Of a DNA stretch of 64,000 nucleotides, positions 35,658 to 45,406 are shown piece by piece. Where the stretch lies: contig NZ_JAIUCY010000007.1 in assembly GCF_020179755.1 (NCBI RefSeq), positions 62,001-126,000 of the forward strand, in the 5' to 3' direction. Origin of the DNA: Herbaspirillum sp. alder98. GTDB taxonomy: Bacteria > Pseudomonadota > Gammaproteobacteria > Burkholderiales > Burkholderiaceae_D. The notes below the pieces were generated by a model. The model saw nothing but the letters and a program-made list of their open reading frames with translations, did no database searches and had not been told where the DNA came from. Made by a program: the position numbers and the translations under genes. Each line of letters opens with the position of its first letter. The first letter of the stretch is position 1.

Positions 35658-36868
35658 ACGAAGGCACTGAAACCTCCGATGAAGTTGGCGCCAGGCAGTC
35701 CAGGAAAGCCGCAGGGGCGGCTGAGAGGGGCGGTGACGCGGTGCTTATCTCAAACAATTTTTCGAATACTCAAATCATGAACAACACTACTACCTCCTCT
35801 GACAATCAACGCGCTAGCTCGGCACAAGTTGCTGCCGCCATTGAAAACCAAAACGCAAAACTTGCCCCAAAAATTATGGCCGAACTCAAAGCGCACTGGC
35901 GCGGCGCAGATATCCGCTCCCGTCGCGTGCATATGGCCAACGAAATCTTCGTCCAACATCCTCAATGCAGTGTCGCCATGTCGAGCATCCGTACCATGGC
36001 AGCGAACTGCAAAGCCGAAAAACGGGGCGATTCTATGCTGGTTCTCGCCGGCTCCGGAGCAGGAAAGACATATCTCGCCGACCGCATTCAACAACTCATG
36101 CCACGCGATGATTCTGGTGAAATCAGCAAGGTGCGCTCCGTGATGTTCAAAATCCCGCCGGCACCGACCCAGCGCGGCCTTGCCTCCGAGCTTCTGCGCG
36201 CACTCGGCGACCCGAAGCCCAAAGGCACCGCTGCCGATATGCTGGACCGTATCGGAACGCTGCTCCGACATGTCGAGACAGAAATCATCTTCATTGATGA
36301 CGTGCAAGATATTCCCGAACGCCGCGGACAAAAGGGTGTTTTGCAACTGGGCAACTGGATTCGCGACTTGATTGATAAGTCGAAGTGCCTTGTCGTATTG
36401 CTTGGCACACCTTCGGCCGCAGAGGTCGTTACGACCAATGCTCAGCTCCGTAGACGCTCCATGAAACACCTCAGAATCGAGTATTTCTCCATGGACAAAG
36501 CTGAAGACATCCGCTGCTTCCTCCGCTTCCTTTCGGAACTGGATAAGGCCCTGCCGTTGGCCGAACTGTCGAAACTTGATGAGAGCACGATGGCTTGGCG
36601 CATCTACTGCGCTACCAATGGCGTGATGTCAGTGATTAACAAACTCGTTACGGAGGCTGTGTGCGTCGCTGTTGAGCATAAGCGGGAAGCACTTACTTCC
36701 GACGACTTCGAGCGAGCACTGGAGAACCTCTTCGGCAGCCACCTGAAGACTGTCAATCCGTTCGGCAAGAAAATTGAGCCTCGCCCTATCACCGCGGTTG
36801 GCGAGATGTTCCACAACTGGCACGACTCGTCCAACCCTGCGCTCCCTCCGTTGGATAAGGCTGCCTAA
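35654..36868 (+). CDS. tnsC: TnsC-like AAA+ ATPase
   Basis: TnsC forms ATP-dependent filaments on DNA that link the TniQ-marked target to the TnsAB transposase. The 404 residues have Walker A GSGAGKT (133-139), Walker B IIFIDDVQDI (211-220), a sensor region VVLLGTPSA and the arginine-rich RRRSMKHLRIEYF. The first 60 residues are polar and probably disordered; ATG 35777 (MNNTTTSSDNQRAS) is a possible shorter start, but 35654 overlaps the upstream stop and has an SD. Family members are also called TniB. Confidence 0.95.
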   Translation: MNEGTETSDEVGARQSRKAAGAAERGGDAVLISNNFSNTQIMNNTTTSSDNQRASSAQVAAAIENQNAKLAPKIMAELKAHWRGADIRSRRVHMANEIFVQHPQCSVAMSSIRTMAANCKAEKRGDSMLVLAGSGAGKTYLADRIQQLMPRDDSGEISKVRSVMFKIPPAPTQRGLASELLRALGDPKPKGTAADMLDRIGTLLRHVETEIIFIDDVQDIPERRGQKGVLQLGNWIRDLIDKSKCLVVLLGTPSAAEVVTTNAQLRRRSMKHLRIEYFSMDKAEDIRCFLRFLSELDKALPLAELSKLDESTMAWRIYCATNGVMSVINKLVTEAVCVAVEHKREALTSDDFERALENLFGSHLKTVNPFGKKIEPRPITAVGEMFHNWHDSSNPALPPLDKAA

Positions 36869-36980
36869 TAGCAACAGCAGCCATCGCTTCTTTGGCTGAA
36901 ATCCTCAAATCGGCGACATCTCGCATTCCTGCTCCCAGACGCCGAGGTGTCGCCAAAAAAATAATACGAGATAAAAATAA

Positions 36981-38252
36981 TTGACCACGACTAAACGCCC
37001 ACGACTGTTAATCCGTCCAAACGCATCTGCATATTCAAACCGACCAGACTTCATTATGCGATTAGCTGCTAGCAATCTATTAAGTCAGCGCGAATTAGTT
37101 GGAGCTCTGGATTCTTCCTACGCTCGGCTGAGGTCGATGCCCTCTTCCGAGTTGAATGACCTGATGTGCGGACATCTATCGCCCGAGCCAAGCACGGTAC
37201 GCGGACGTTCGAGGTCACAACAGTCGATGCCGCACGCCCGAGTCTGTCCCGATTGTGTTTCAGAGGGGCTCATTCCGGATGTCTCCGCGACATTCCATAT
37301 CCCATTGCCGTGTGTAAGGCATGGGTTGATGCCGATAGATGAATGCCACAGATGCAAGAACCCGCTGACCTACATGCGGACATCTCCAGTAGGCTGCGAC
37401 TGCGGCGCCGCTCTCACTGATTTGAAAAGAGTCCCCACCCCCAGTTGGTACGCTGAATTTTCGAGGAAATTCTCCTACCGAAGCATGCCTATCACTCTTG
37501 ATATGGGCCTTGAGGAGGCGCGCGAAGGCAGCTATCGAACTGCGGCCTTGATAAAAATTCTTCTCGGAACTGTTCAAAAACCCTTTGGCAACCCCTGGGT
37601 GTCGCTGAATGAGATGCTGAGTTTCGAGCGCTTCGTAACGGGATGGCCAACCCCATTGCGGAATTATGTCCATGCTTTCGTCAATGAAGTAAAGACCTAC
37701 CAAGTTCAAGAGCGCTTCATCCGAAAAATCTGCGCCACGAGAAATAAGGAATTGGCGAAGGCGATGGTTAGTCTTTGGGATGAAGCCAGCTTCAGTTGGT
37801 CCAGGAGAAAGATGGTGAATCAGTACGCTCAATACACGGAGACTATATCGATAGATGGCGCCTCCGAAATACTGGGCTGCTCGCCAAGCCTTACTTGGCT
37901 CCTCTGGTGGGCTCGGTGGTTTCCTGCAGTAGCTCTCGAGAAAGACCTCTGGACCCCACGCTTTGACCCTAAGGATATCCGTCAGGCTCTGGAGGAAGTC
38001 CGAGCCCGATGCACTATACGGACAAAGCAAAATCGATGTCTGGTTCCATTGGGGAAGTTTGGCGAGAAGGCTACCACCGTACGGTTTCATACTTTCTTGG
38101 ATTCGATTTGGCACAGCCCACTCAACTGGAAGCTATGCTCTTACGTGCATGAGCCGCTCATCAATGACTTGTATCTGCAAGACCCAAAGCTAGCAGGCTA
38201 CAAGGGCGGTAGCAACGCAGCGAGTATGCTTTTTAAAGCAGCGGTGACATAG
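36981..38252 (+). CDS. tniQ: TniQ/TnsD-like target selector 1
   Basis: TniQ-family proteins bind the target site and recruit TnsC. The 423-aa product starts at TTG 36981; the sequence RLLIRPNASAYSNRPDFIMRLAASN matches the usual TniQ N-terminus, so later ATGs would truncate the domain. Zinc-binding motifs C89-x2-C92, C111-x2-H114, C122-x2-C125 and C139-x-C141 are visible. Its C-terminal half is unique, as expected of site-specific DNA-recognition domains. A 112-bp gap separates it from tnsC. Confidence 0.88.
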   Translation: MTTTKRPRLLIRPNASAYSNRPDFIMRLAASNLLSQRELVGALDSSYARLRSMPSSELNDLMCGHLSPEPSTVRGRSRSQQSMPHARVCPDCVSEGLIPDVSATFHIPLPCVRHGLMPIDECHRCKNPLTYMRTSPVGCDCGAALTDLKRVPTPSWYAEFSRKFSYRSMPITLDMGLEEAREGSYRTAALIKILLGTVQKPFGNPWVSLNEMLSFERFVTGWPTPLRNYVHAFVNEVKTYQVQERFIRKICATRNKELAKAMVSLWDEASFSWSRRKMVNQYAQYTETISIDGASEILGCSPSLTWLLWWARWFPAVALEKDLWTPRFDPKDIRQALEEVRARCTIRTKQNRCLVPLGKFGEKATTVRFHTFLDSIWHSPLNWKLCSYVHEPLINDLYLQDPKLAGYKGGSNAASMLFKAAVT

Positions 38253-39803
38253 ATGTTTCTCCTGAGGCCAGCCCCTTTTCCCGGCGAATCGCTCTCATCA
38301 TGGCGACAGCGCGGCGGCATAGCGAATGGCTTCAGGCTCTATCCACGGCCGAACTCATCCTCTTACGCTCTGGAACCGGACCAATATCCGAAAGACGAGG
38401 AGCTGCGTTGGTTGAGCGACGTCAGCCGTGTGGCTAAAAGCGCGATTCAAGCACTATGCCTTGACTCACTAGGAAGTCATATTTCTGCGCAGTTCATGCA
38501 ATCTGGTCGGCGGAGATGGGTGGTTCCCTGCCGAGCAAATTCTTCCGTCAGCAACAGGAGCTCCTGCTGCCCAATGTGCCTTGTCGGCGATGCCACCCCA
38601 TATTTCCGACTGGCATGGCGGTTTGCCTTCATTACACACTGCCCTCTCCATGGCTGCCCGCTGAGTGAGACTTGCGCTTCATGCGGTGGCGGTATGTGGC
38701 CGGCGAGCCAGCGCATCCTTCTTGAAAGGGTTCCATCCGCATTTTCAAATTGCCAATGCTGTGGGGAAACGATTGGCGGCGCCGGCAGTGTTGACAGTGA
38801 GATGCAAGAAATCGCTAGGTCACTCTGGCTTTGTGCAACGTTAGGAGCAGTGCCGAGGGAAATGCCACAAGCGGCCAATGCTCAGGAGGTGTTCGATGCC
38901 CTTTGGGTGATGGCTCAGCTTCTCTTGCGGTCGGGCGCCCGGCAGATTTGGAGAGTATTACCAAGCTCTTTCCAGACCAGCGAACCCTTCATTAACCACG
39001 CACACAATGTGGAACAGCTTCCGTCCCCACAGCGCGCCAGGATTATCAACGCTGCTTGCTGGCTACTTTCTTCGTGGCCGGCCAATTTTCATCAAGCTAC
39101 GAGCGCAGCAAAGATAACCAAATTTCACTTCTCCGTTACCTGGGACATCCAACCTGCCTGGCTCTCAAGCTACATCCGCGAAAATCTATCGGTAAAACGC
39201 CGGGGACTTACTGAGGACGAGGTGCGTTCGGCAATCAGTCAACTCGAGGATGACGGACTCGCCGTGACGAAATCCAGTCTACGGCGCGCCCTAAAGGTAA
39301 CTGAATCGAGGGCCATACACACCCTGGTGAAGCATCGACACCGTGCGACACGCGAAGAGTTCACGACCTTTTGCGCTGCTGTTGAGCAGCGAATCACCGA
39401 AGCGCCACGGTCGCGGGACCAGAAAGCGACACTGAGCCGCGACTATCTCATTCTTCTTCTCAGCGTACTGAGCGACAAAAGCATGGAAACGGTATGCAAG
39501 ATGACCCATGCAGAAGTTGCGCTCTTGCTTAAGCAACTGCACAGTCAGTCCTTTGGCAACAGCGTACCGCCAGCGTTTCATGCCGCACTCGAGTGCGCGA
39601 AGAATCTTGCCGAAAATGAAGAACCCCTAATTTGCGCCCAAAATACAGAGTCGACGCAACGCTTTATAGGTCGATTTGGAGATGAACTTGCCGGTCACAC
39701 GGTTCGCGACCGATTCGCCAAGATGATGAGGTTGGAGCTGGGTCAGGAGCTCTGGAACAGCGTGGATGCGTTCTTGGGGATTTATCCTAGATACGAACTC
39801 TAA
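38253..39803 (+). CDS. tniQ: TniQ/TnsD-like target selector 2
   Basis: 516 aa, starting immediately after the stop of the first tniQ gene (0-bp gap), hence translationally coupled. It has the classical N-terminus LLRPAPFPGESLSSWRQRGGIANGF and zinc ligands C106-x2-C109, C130-x2-H133 and C141-x2-C144, then a long helical C-terminal region with helix-turn-helix-like LTEDEVRSAISQLEDDGLAVTKSSLRRAL. Having two TniQ proteins suggests either a heteromeric complex or two target choices. Which of them recognises comM cannot be decided from sequence. Confidence 0.9.
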   Translation: MFLLRPAPFPGESLSSWRQRGGIANGFRLYPRPNSSSYALEPDQYPKDEELRWLSDVSRVAKSAIQALCLDSLGSHISAQFMQSGRRRWVVPCRANSSVSNRSSCCPMCLVGDATPYFRLAWRFAFITHCPLHGCPLSETCASCGGGMWPASQRILLERVPSAFSNCQCCGETIGGAGSVDSEMQEIARSLWLCATLGAVPREMPQAANAQEVFDALWVMAQLLLRSGARQIWRVLPSSFQTSEPFINHAHNVEQLPSPQRARIINAACWLLSSWPANFHQATSAAKITKFHFSVTWDIQPAWLSSYIRENLSVKRRGLTEDEVRSAISQLEDDGLAVTKSSLRRALKVTESRAIHTLVKHRHRATREEFTTFCAAVEQRITEAPRSRDQKATLSRDYLILLLSVLSDKSMETVCKMTHAEVALLLKQLHSQSFGNSVPPAFHAALECAKNLAENEEPLICAQNTESTQRFIGRFGDELAGHTVRDRFAKMMRLELGQELWNSVDAFLGIYPRYEL

Positions 39804-39804
39804 A

Positions 39805-39858
39805 CTGAGAAAACAGAAAAAAGCCGACACCGTTGTCCAGTGTCGGCTTTTTTCTCAG
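39805..39858. terminator. Strong bidirectional terminator closing the transposition operon
   Basis: AAAAAAGCCGACAC (39817-39830) and GTGTCGGCTTTTTT (39840-39853) form a perfect 14-bp inverted repeat with a 9-nt loop; outer CTGAGA/TCTCAG extends it. U-tracts occur on both strands, so it isolates tns transcription from the minus-strand cargo. Confidence 0.9.
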
Positions 39859-39879
39859 GCCGATTTATCAAAAGAGCTG

Positions 39880-40065
39880 TCAGAGACTGAGACCTAATTT
39901 CTTTTGACGCTCGAAAGTGATGTCAAAGACCAATCCTGCCAGTACCATCAACGACGCCATGATGTAATGAACGACCTCAAAGCCATTTGTTGCGGTCTTT
40001 ATCAGCGCGATACCAGCCGCGCCATCTTCACTCTTAAAGATATCCGAGCGAACTGATGAAGGCAT
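39880..40065 (-). CDS. Candidate small membrane protein or gene remnant
   Basis: 61 codons from ATG 40065 (MPSSVRSDIFKSEDGAAGIALIKT) with one hydrophobic segment HYIMASLMVLAGLVFDIT and a basic end ERQKKLGLSL. The reading frame is open further upstream without a clear start, and a second minus-strand frame at 40174-40353 (MVEASDNEITVGQVVDAFASAGSAKGFEACLNT) sits just before it. The two may be remnants of one gene separated by frameshift. No family was recognised; the interval 39859-40453 otherwise shows nothing. Confidence 0.3.
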   Translation of the reverse strand: MPSSVRSDIFKSEDGAAGIALIKTATNGFEVVHYIMASLMVLAGLVFDITFERQKKLGLSL

Positions 40066-40453
40066 TGCTGGCGCCACGGCCGAAAGCTGCTTCGAAGAGC
40101 AAATCCAACGCAAAGAAAAAGGAAGAGTCAAAAACAGAGGAAAACTATCCGGCGACTGGGTCGTTGTTCTGATTCAAAGCAAGTTGGTATGCAAAATAGC
40201 AGGAGGATAGACCTCGGTAGGTCGCCAGCTTTCTCGGCAAATAGCCAATGTTGTGGTGTTGAGGCATGCCTCGAACCCTTTTGCTGAGCCAGCAGAGGCA
40301 AACGCATCCACCACTTGTCCAACCGTAATTTCGTTGTCACTAGCTTCAACCATGCTTTCCCCAATTGAGGGTTGAATCTTAGCATCGCTGAAGCGGTGAC
40401 TTTGAACGTCTGCCAAACAAGCAAGAGAGCAACATCAACTGGCAACCAATATG

Positions 40454-43400
40454 CTAATCATCATCGTCATCCAGGGAATACCGAGCCCGACGTTCGAGAG
40501 ACATCTCCCGTTTGGCGTCTCTCAATAGCTCGTCATATAGGTCATAGGTAGGAAGAGCCCGGCTTGAAGAACTGAGCATCTTCTGACAGTGCTCCGCCAA
40601 CCTTACGTCAGCCGGGAACGGCTCTCCCGGAGTGCCAGAGCGCGGACCTGAGCGTGCCGATATCGAAATTGCATTCCGGATTCCATTAAGCGCATCGAGA
40701 CTAATAGCATCTGCATCATTCAAGATATCTGCGATGAAGTCAGAAAAATCGAAAATGAGAGAAGGCTGAGCCTCTTTCAAGATTGACTCCACGAGCTCTA
40801 AACGAAGAGCAGTTCCTGTGGACATCCATTCGCGCAATTGCATAAGAAGTGGCAAATCGAAATTGCCGCACATTCCTGCAAAAACTCCCCCAATCCATGA
40901 GAGCCTCGACGACACGTCAGCATCACTGACCACCCAATCGAGAAATTCCTGAATCAACTGCTCATATTGACTGGAGGCGCGAAGGTCTATGCCTTTTGTA
41001 TGCTCCTTGCGAAGCGGCAAATACTGCCAATCATCCAGCCTACATGCCTCTTTCAAGCGCGCTTTAACAAGTTCCATAACAGCTGGAGCATCAATCTTGA
41101 CTGACTCCACAATGAAGGACCGAATCCAATGGTCATCCAAGTTAGTTCGATTTCTAAGCTTTTGTAGAATCCGAGGTCTCCATTCTTCGACATCAAGAGA
41201 TTGCATCTCCTTACTATCTGCCAACAACATAAATATGTGATGAGTGGCTTCAGTATTGATAGCGAAGTCGAGTCGGCAAATAAGTTCGAAGGCAAGACTT
41301 GGAGATTGGGAAAAAATCTGACGAGAAAGCTGCGCCGCTGAAAAAATTACTGATTCATTCTCTGACAAAAAGATTCGCTCAAAGAGAGAGCACTCCTCGT
41401 CCGTGTATGCGCGTGCAGATTGAAAATATGCGTAGCCGTCAGCAAGCCGCATCAATGCCTCATCGGATTTCCTGGAGAACTCCACATAGTCCGCAATAAG
41501 GGAATTCCGGCCCGACATGAGTTCAATGCATATTGCTCTGCCTATAGCTACATTCAGCGGACCAACATCATGATACAAACTCTCTCTGAGAATCTTTCCC
41601 GCGAAACCAGGGACTGCATCCAAAAGAGAACCGAGGAACAAGTACGGGGTGCCAAATCCTGGCGCAAGGACCGACATTTCTTGTAACGCAGATTGAATCT
41701 CTGCATAAAAATTGTCGATATCTGGGAAGGCCTCGATTAGCTCCTTTGCTGTAGCCTCGCAGTTCATCTTAAACTGGTTGGCATCCGTATCTCCGTCATA
41801 AGGCTTCCACGTGTTATTACCCCACGCATCAATAAGCATTCGGATTAGCCGAGTCCGCAAATCTCGATGTAGATAGCTTTGAATCTTTAACGCAACCGGA
41901 GCAGTGATTGACTGAGAATAGTATGCATGCCATCTGACGGCCTGGCCAATCCGCACCAGCACCACCGCGTGCACATGCGTTCCCTCAACAATCGCAAGAA
42001 GCTTGTTTAGCAGATTCAAATGCTCATGCGTCCATTCATCATTCGCAGGCTTGGCACGCATAGGACCTTGCAATGCATTGCTCAGCGTCTGGACTGCAAG
42101 AAACGCCTTCCTGTCTGTACCACTTCTTAAATACTCAAAGAGTGCATTGGTAACTTTGTCTCGCAATGACTGAACCCTAGACAGAGAAACGATGTAGCGC
42201 CCAATGGTAAAGGCTAAACGGGAGTATGTCGTTGACTGATATTCCGTCTGCAATGGCCCTTCCAAAACACAAAATGGATTGTTTTCAAAGCTCAGCGTGG
42301 TGGGGTTTTCCAGCAATTTGAGTACGAAATCGATGACCTCATCGATATATGCAAGAGGCTTATTCACCTGGTACTTGGCCAAGTCAGCAAAGACACTCAT
42401 TCCAGGATTGAGCGCAGTTTTCTTACCATTTTTTGCCCCCCTTCCGGCCCGCCACAGTAGGGAGCAAGCTTCTTGAACGTGGTCGTAAGTGTAAGCAGCA
42501 TAGCGAAGCAAATTGCACACATTCGTATCGTCTCCGTGCCCCTCTGTAATGAGACGTTTTGCGAAGTCCATTGCGAATCTCGGCTGATAAAAAGCTACAG
42601 CTTCTGCGGCTTTCAAATGCGTATTACTGTATTTCCCCTGCCATTTCAGCTTAGGTGCTATGTTCGTCAACAACGTACTTTGGTCTGTCTTTCCCTCTCG
42701 CAGGCGCCAGTCAAGCCGCCCCAGATTTAAGAACATGTTTTTTAGATGCTCTACGCCCAGCTGCTCGAATATCTGCTCAACCAAGGCATTTGCTTGGGAA
42801 TTGGGGTCAATATAGTTGGCTCGAATAATTTCATCGGCGAGCAAGTCTGGTGCCAACCTTGAGCGAATTCCACGCTTGAAAAGAACCCCAGCTTCGTTTA
42901 ACACGTTCATCAAGCGCGTCGCATCTGTCTTACTGACGCCCTCAACTTTCTCCAGTATCTCCAAGAAGGCCGGGTCGTCCTGGATGACTGGCTGTAGAAG
43001 CGAAATTGTACGAAGAACCGCATTGAGTTTTCCGCGCTCATATTCTTGAACTAACTCTAGTGCAATGACCTGCTGAAGGCTACGGAGCACATGAATTCGG
43101 AATTCCTCTTCTTGAGCAAGTAACTCTAACGGGATGTTGTGCTTCGCCACTAGCTGCGCTGCAAGCACGGTAGTTAGGGGGGTCGTAAAGGTCACTTTCG
43201 CAATGGCCTTGGCAGCTTCTATTGGGCCGTTGCATTGCTTTAGGACGTACTCGGCTAAGGCTTGCGCCTGTTCCTTTGTCGGAGGAAGAATCTCAATGAA
43301 TTTTATAGCGGTGCCAGATACGCCTGCCGATGCAGCATTGCGCTTGATTGGTTCAATCCCATATGGACGAGTCGTAAATAGGAGCTTGGTGAGATTATCT

Positions 43401-44500
43401 GGAACTGACGCGAAATTGAGTAGAAGAGGCAAATCCTCTCTATCGTGGGCATCATCCACAATCAGCAAGGTTTCGCCACCATCTTTTGCTCTCACCCCTT
43501 CGAAATGTGAGGCTTTTATAGTTTCGCCGGCTGATACAAACCTGATATACAAGGAAGTATCCGCTTCAAGACGAGCCACGACCTCTCGCAATACACGGCT
43601 TTTTCCGACCCCCGGCGGGCCACTGATGCATGTCAACAGAACGTCATCTTCTTTAGCAAATGCGACAGCATTGGCAACTTCATCGGTTCGACCAATCAGT
43701 GTCCACGCATGATTGAAATAGCGACTACCCACCAGGAACTGAGCGAAGAACTCGCCTGCACTTTGGATAGGACCCTGCTCAGTTATTCCAAGCAAGTCCA
43801 ATCTCTTACCGACAAAGAATCTGTCGACCAATGCAACTTGGTCAAAGCGAGGAAGCAGACGAATCTTTCGGGTAATGTCGAATGGGTCCCAAAGTTGCCA
43901 ACCGGGATAATCAGCTATTGCGTCTCGAGCATCTGGACTAGCGGTATATCCCAGTAACAGAACCTTGAATGACGCTTTGTATGTCTGCTTCTTTACTGCC
44001 TCATGTACCTTCTGAGCGCCGAAGTCCCTTACACGTTTGCACTGAAAAGAGTGCACATAGTTTTCGCCACGGGCAACGATGTCGATTCCGTGCTGCTTAT
44101 GGCCAGTAGCTCCGTAGCGATGAACCTCGGAGCCACGAGGGTGGTACAGAAAATCGAGAAACGTAGCGCAGAACTCCTCAAAGTCGTCTGCGGTTAGCGA
44201 AGACAAAGGAAAAACACTGGATATCGTCGTCGTACTAGCTTCATTCGCTTGAGCAGCTTCTTTGGAAAAACCTGCGGCGGTCAATAAGGCGTTATCAGTT
44301 GCGTGTACTAGCTGCTGCAGCTGCAGCACTGTCTCTTGCCGCGGCCGAGATATGCCGTTTTCCCATGAAAGCACGGTACGAGCATTTGCATGGATAGCTT
44401 CGGCCAGCTCCTTGTGGTCCTTGAAGTCAGCCTTTTCTCTCAACTCCTTCAGGAGCTTCCCCAGCTCCAAGTATTTTTGGCTATTCTTTTTTGGATTCAT
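40454..44500 (-). CDS. XRE-HTH / PD-(D/E)XK nuclease / STAND NTPase giant protein (Avs-like defence candidate)
   Basis: 1348 aa. Residues 15-65 form an XRE helix-turn-helix (LLKELREKADFKDHKELAEAIHANARTVLSWENG). Residues 100-215 form an Mrr-like restriction-endonuclease fold with Glu109, Asp140 (HGIDIVA) and Gln153-x-Lys155 (FQCKR). An NTPase follows with Walker A GPPGVGKS (294-301), Walker B TLLIVDDAHD (about 344-353) and arginine sensor LLFTTRPYG. The last 850 residues are helical and repeat-like, the position of ligand-sensing modules in STAND proteins. Avs antiphage proteins combine a nuclease, a STAND ATPase and helical repeats; the added N-terminal HTH is unusual. All motifs look intact. 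Function in phage defence is inferred. Confidence 0.82.
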   Translation of the reverse strand: MNPKKNSQKYLELGKLLKELREKADFKDHKELAEAIHANARTVLSWENGISRPRQETVLQLQQLVHATDNALLTAAGFSKEAAQANEASTTTISSVFPLSSLTADDFEEFCATFLDFLYHPRGSEVHRYGATGHKQHGIDIVARGENYVHSFQCKRVRDFGAQKVHEAVKKQTYKASFKVLLLGYTASPDARDAIADYPGWQLWDPFDITRKIRLLPRFDQVALVDRFFVGKRLDLLGITEQGPIQSAGEFFAQFLVGSRYFNHAWTLIGRTDEVANAVAFAKEDDVLLTCISGPPGVGKSRVLREVVARLEADTSLYIRFVSAGETIKASHFEGVRAKDGGETLLIVDDAHDREDLPLLLNFASVPDNLTKLLFTTRPYGIEPIKRNAASAGVSGTAIKFIEILPPTKEQAQALAEYVLKQCNGPIEAAKAIAKVTFTTPLTTVLAAQLVAKHNIPLELLAQEEEFRIHVLRSLQQVIALELVQEYERGKLNAVLRTISLLQPVIQDDPAFLEILEKVEGVSKTDATRLMNVLNEAGVLFKRGIRSRLAPDLLADEIIRANYIDPNSQANALVEQIFEQLGVEHLKNMFLNLGRLDWRLREGKTDQSTLLTNIAPKLKWQGKYSNTHLKAAEAVAFYQPRFAMDFAKRLITEGHGDDTNVCNLLRYAAYTYDHVQEACSLLWRAGRGAKNGKKTALNPGMSVFADLAKYQVNKPLAYIDEVIDFVLKLLENPTTLSFENNPFCVLEGPLQTEYQSTTYSRLAFTIGRYIVSLSRVQSLRDKVTNALFEYLRSGTDRKAFLAVQTLSNALQGPMRAKPANDEWTHEHLNLLNKLLAIVEGTHVHAVVLVRIGQAVRWHAYYSQSITAPVALKIQSYLHRDLRTRLIRMLIDAWGNNTWKPYDGDTDANQFKMNCEATAKELIEAFPDIDNFYAEIQSALQEMSVLAPGFGTPYLFLGSLLDAVPGFAGKILRESLYHDVGPLNVAIGRAICIELMSGRNSLIADYVEFSRKSDEALMRLADGYAYFQSARAYTDEECSLFERIFLSENESVIFSAAQLSRQIFSQSPSLAFELICRLDFAINTEATHHIFMLLADSKEMQSLDVEEWRPRILQKLRNRTNLDDHWIRSFIVESVKIDAPAVMELVKARLKEACRLDDWQYLPLRKEHTKGIDLRASSQYEQLIQEFLDWVVSDADVSSRLSWIGGVFAGMCGNFDLPLLMQLREWMSTGTALRLELVESILKEAQPSLIFDFSDFIADILNDADAISLDALNGIRNAISISARSGPRSGTPGEPFPADVRLAEHCQKMLSSSSRALPTYDLYDELLRDAKREMSLERRARYSLDDDDD

Positions 44501-44555
44501 TTGTATCCCGATTTCTTGTTCTTCTAAGCATCAAATCAGCCTTCCCGATAATTGC

Positions 44556-45287
44556 CTAGAGCCTCTCAATAGCACGTTCAAGTAGCTGGAGAAGATTCCC
44601 CTCACCATGAAGATGGAGTCCGCCGACTACAACCAATACCTTCCGCTCAGATTTACATAGCTCGTGCATCGCTCCGAGCCAATTTTCATTGCGCCCTGTG
44701 AGGGCAGCTCTGCGGAGGGAGGGTACCGTAATGATTGTCTTCTTTTGGACACGGCGAAACATGGTATCCAGGTCTCGCTTGTTCCAATCGGAGAACATGC
44801 CTTTGATGCCTTTATCGTTATCTCCGATTGAAGAAATCGCTTCATTCAGCGCCAACAGCACGTCCTCGGAAGGCACTGAGCGCATCGAATCTGCAAATTC
44901 AACTGGGGTTTCCAGATAGCGGATATCCTTCCCATCCTTGACCGCAAGGTCACGAAACTGGACGTCTATCCCATGCTTAGTTTTTGCTCCGACTTTCCCC
45001 AATTGCATAAAGACAAGCCATGCAGGTGTCCTATGCAGCTCGCCTAGCTCCGCCGGCCAATGGGCGACAAGCCACTCCCAGACATTCTTTGGCACATGGT
45101 CGGATAACGACTGCCCTTGTGGCAAAGTGAATTCATCTCCGATGGCCCCCCAATCTGTCTCGAAAACCAACTCATCGGCCCAAGCATATGCATCACGGGC
45201 CCATCTTGGCACTTCAGGTACATTCGCGGGGAAAAGATGAATCGAGCCGAGCACTCGAACTGTGGTGTTGTCGATTTGAAAGTACAT
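44556..45287 (-). CDS. Cytosolic TraB/GumN-like protein
   Basis: ATG 45287 has GGAGGGG 5 nt upstream and gives 243 aa. Family motifs are VLGSIHLFPANVPEVP near the start, LVFETDWG, GIDVQFRDLAV, the LETPVEF strand, GRNENWLGAM and VVVGGLHLHGEGNLLQLLE, matching the TraB/GumN (EreA/ChaN-like) fold with its paired GxxH/ExxE-type residues. Most bacterial GumN proteins are exported; this one lacks a signal peptide. It lies 55 bp upstream of the STAND gene on the same strand, so they are probably cotranscribed. Enzymatic activity is unknown. Confidence 0.75.
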   Translation of the reverse strand: MYFQIDNTTVRVLGSIHLFPANVPEVPRWARDAYAWADELVFETDWGAIGDEFTLPQGQSLSDHVPKNVWEWLVAHWPAELGELHRTPAWLVFMQLGKVGAKTKHGIDVQFRDLAVKDGKDIRYLETPVEFADSMRSVPSEDVLLALNEAISSIGDNDKGIKGMFSDWNKRDLDTMFRRVQKKTIITVPSLRRAALTGRNENWLGAMHELCKSERKVLVVVGGLHLHGEGNLLQLLERAIERL

Positions 45288-45406
45288 GGCCCCCTCCATT
45301 TATCTCTCAAGTATGTCACGGAGCATGCAGACATAAAATTTAGAACGACGGTTATGACCTCGTTGCAGCTGCTGAAACGGGGTCGCTCTTCTAGCTCGCG
45401 CCCGCT

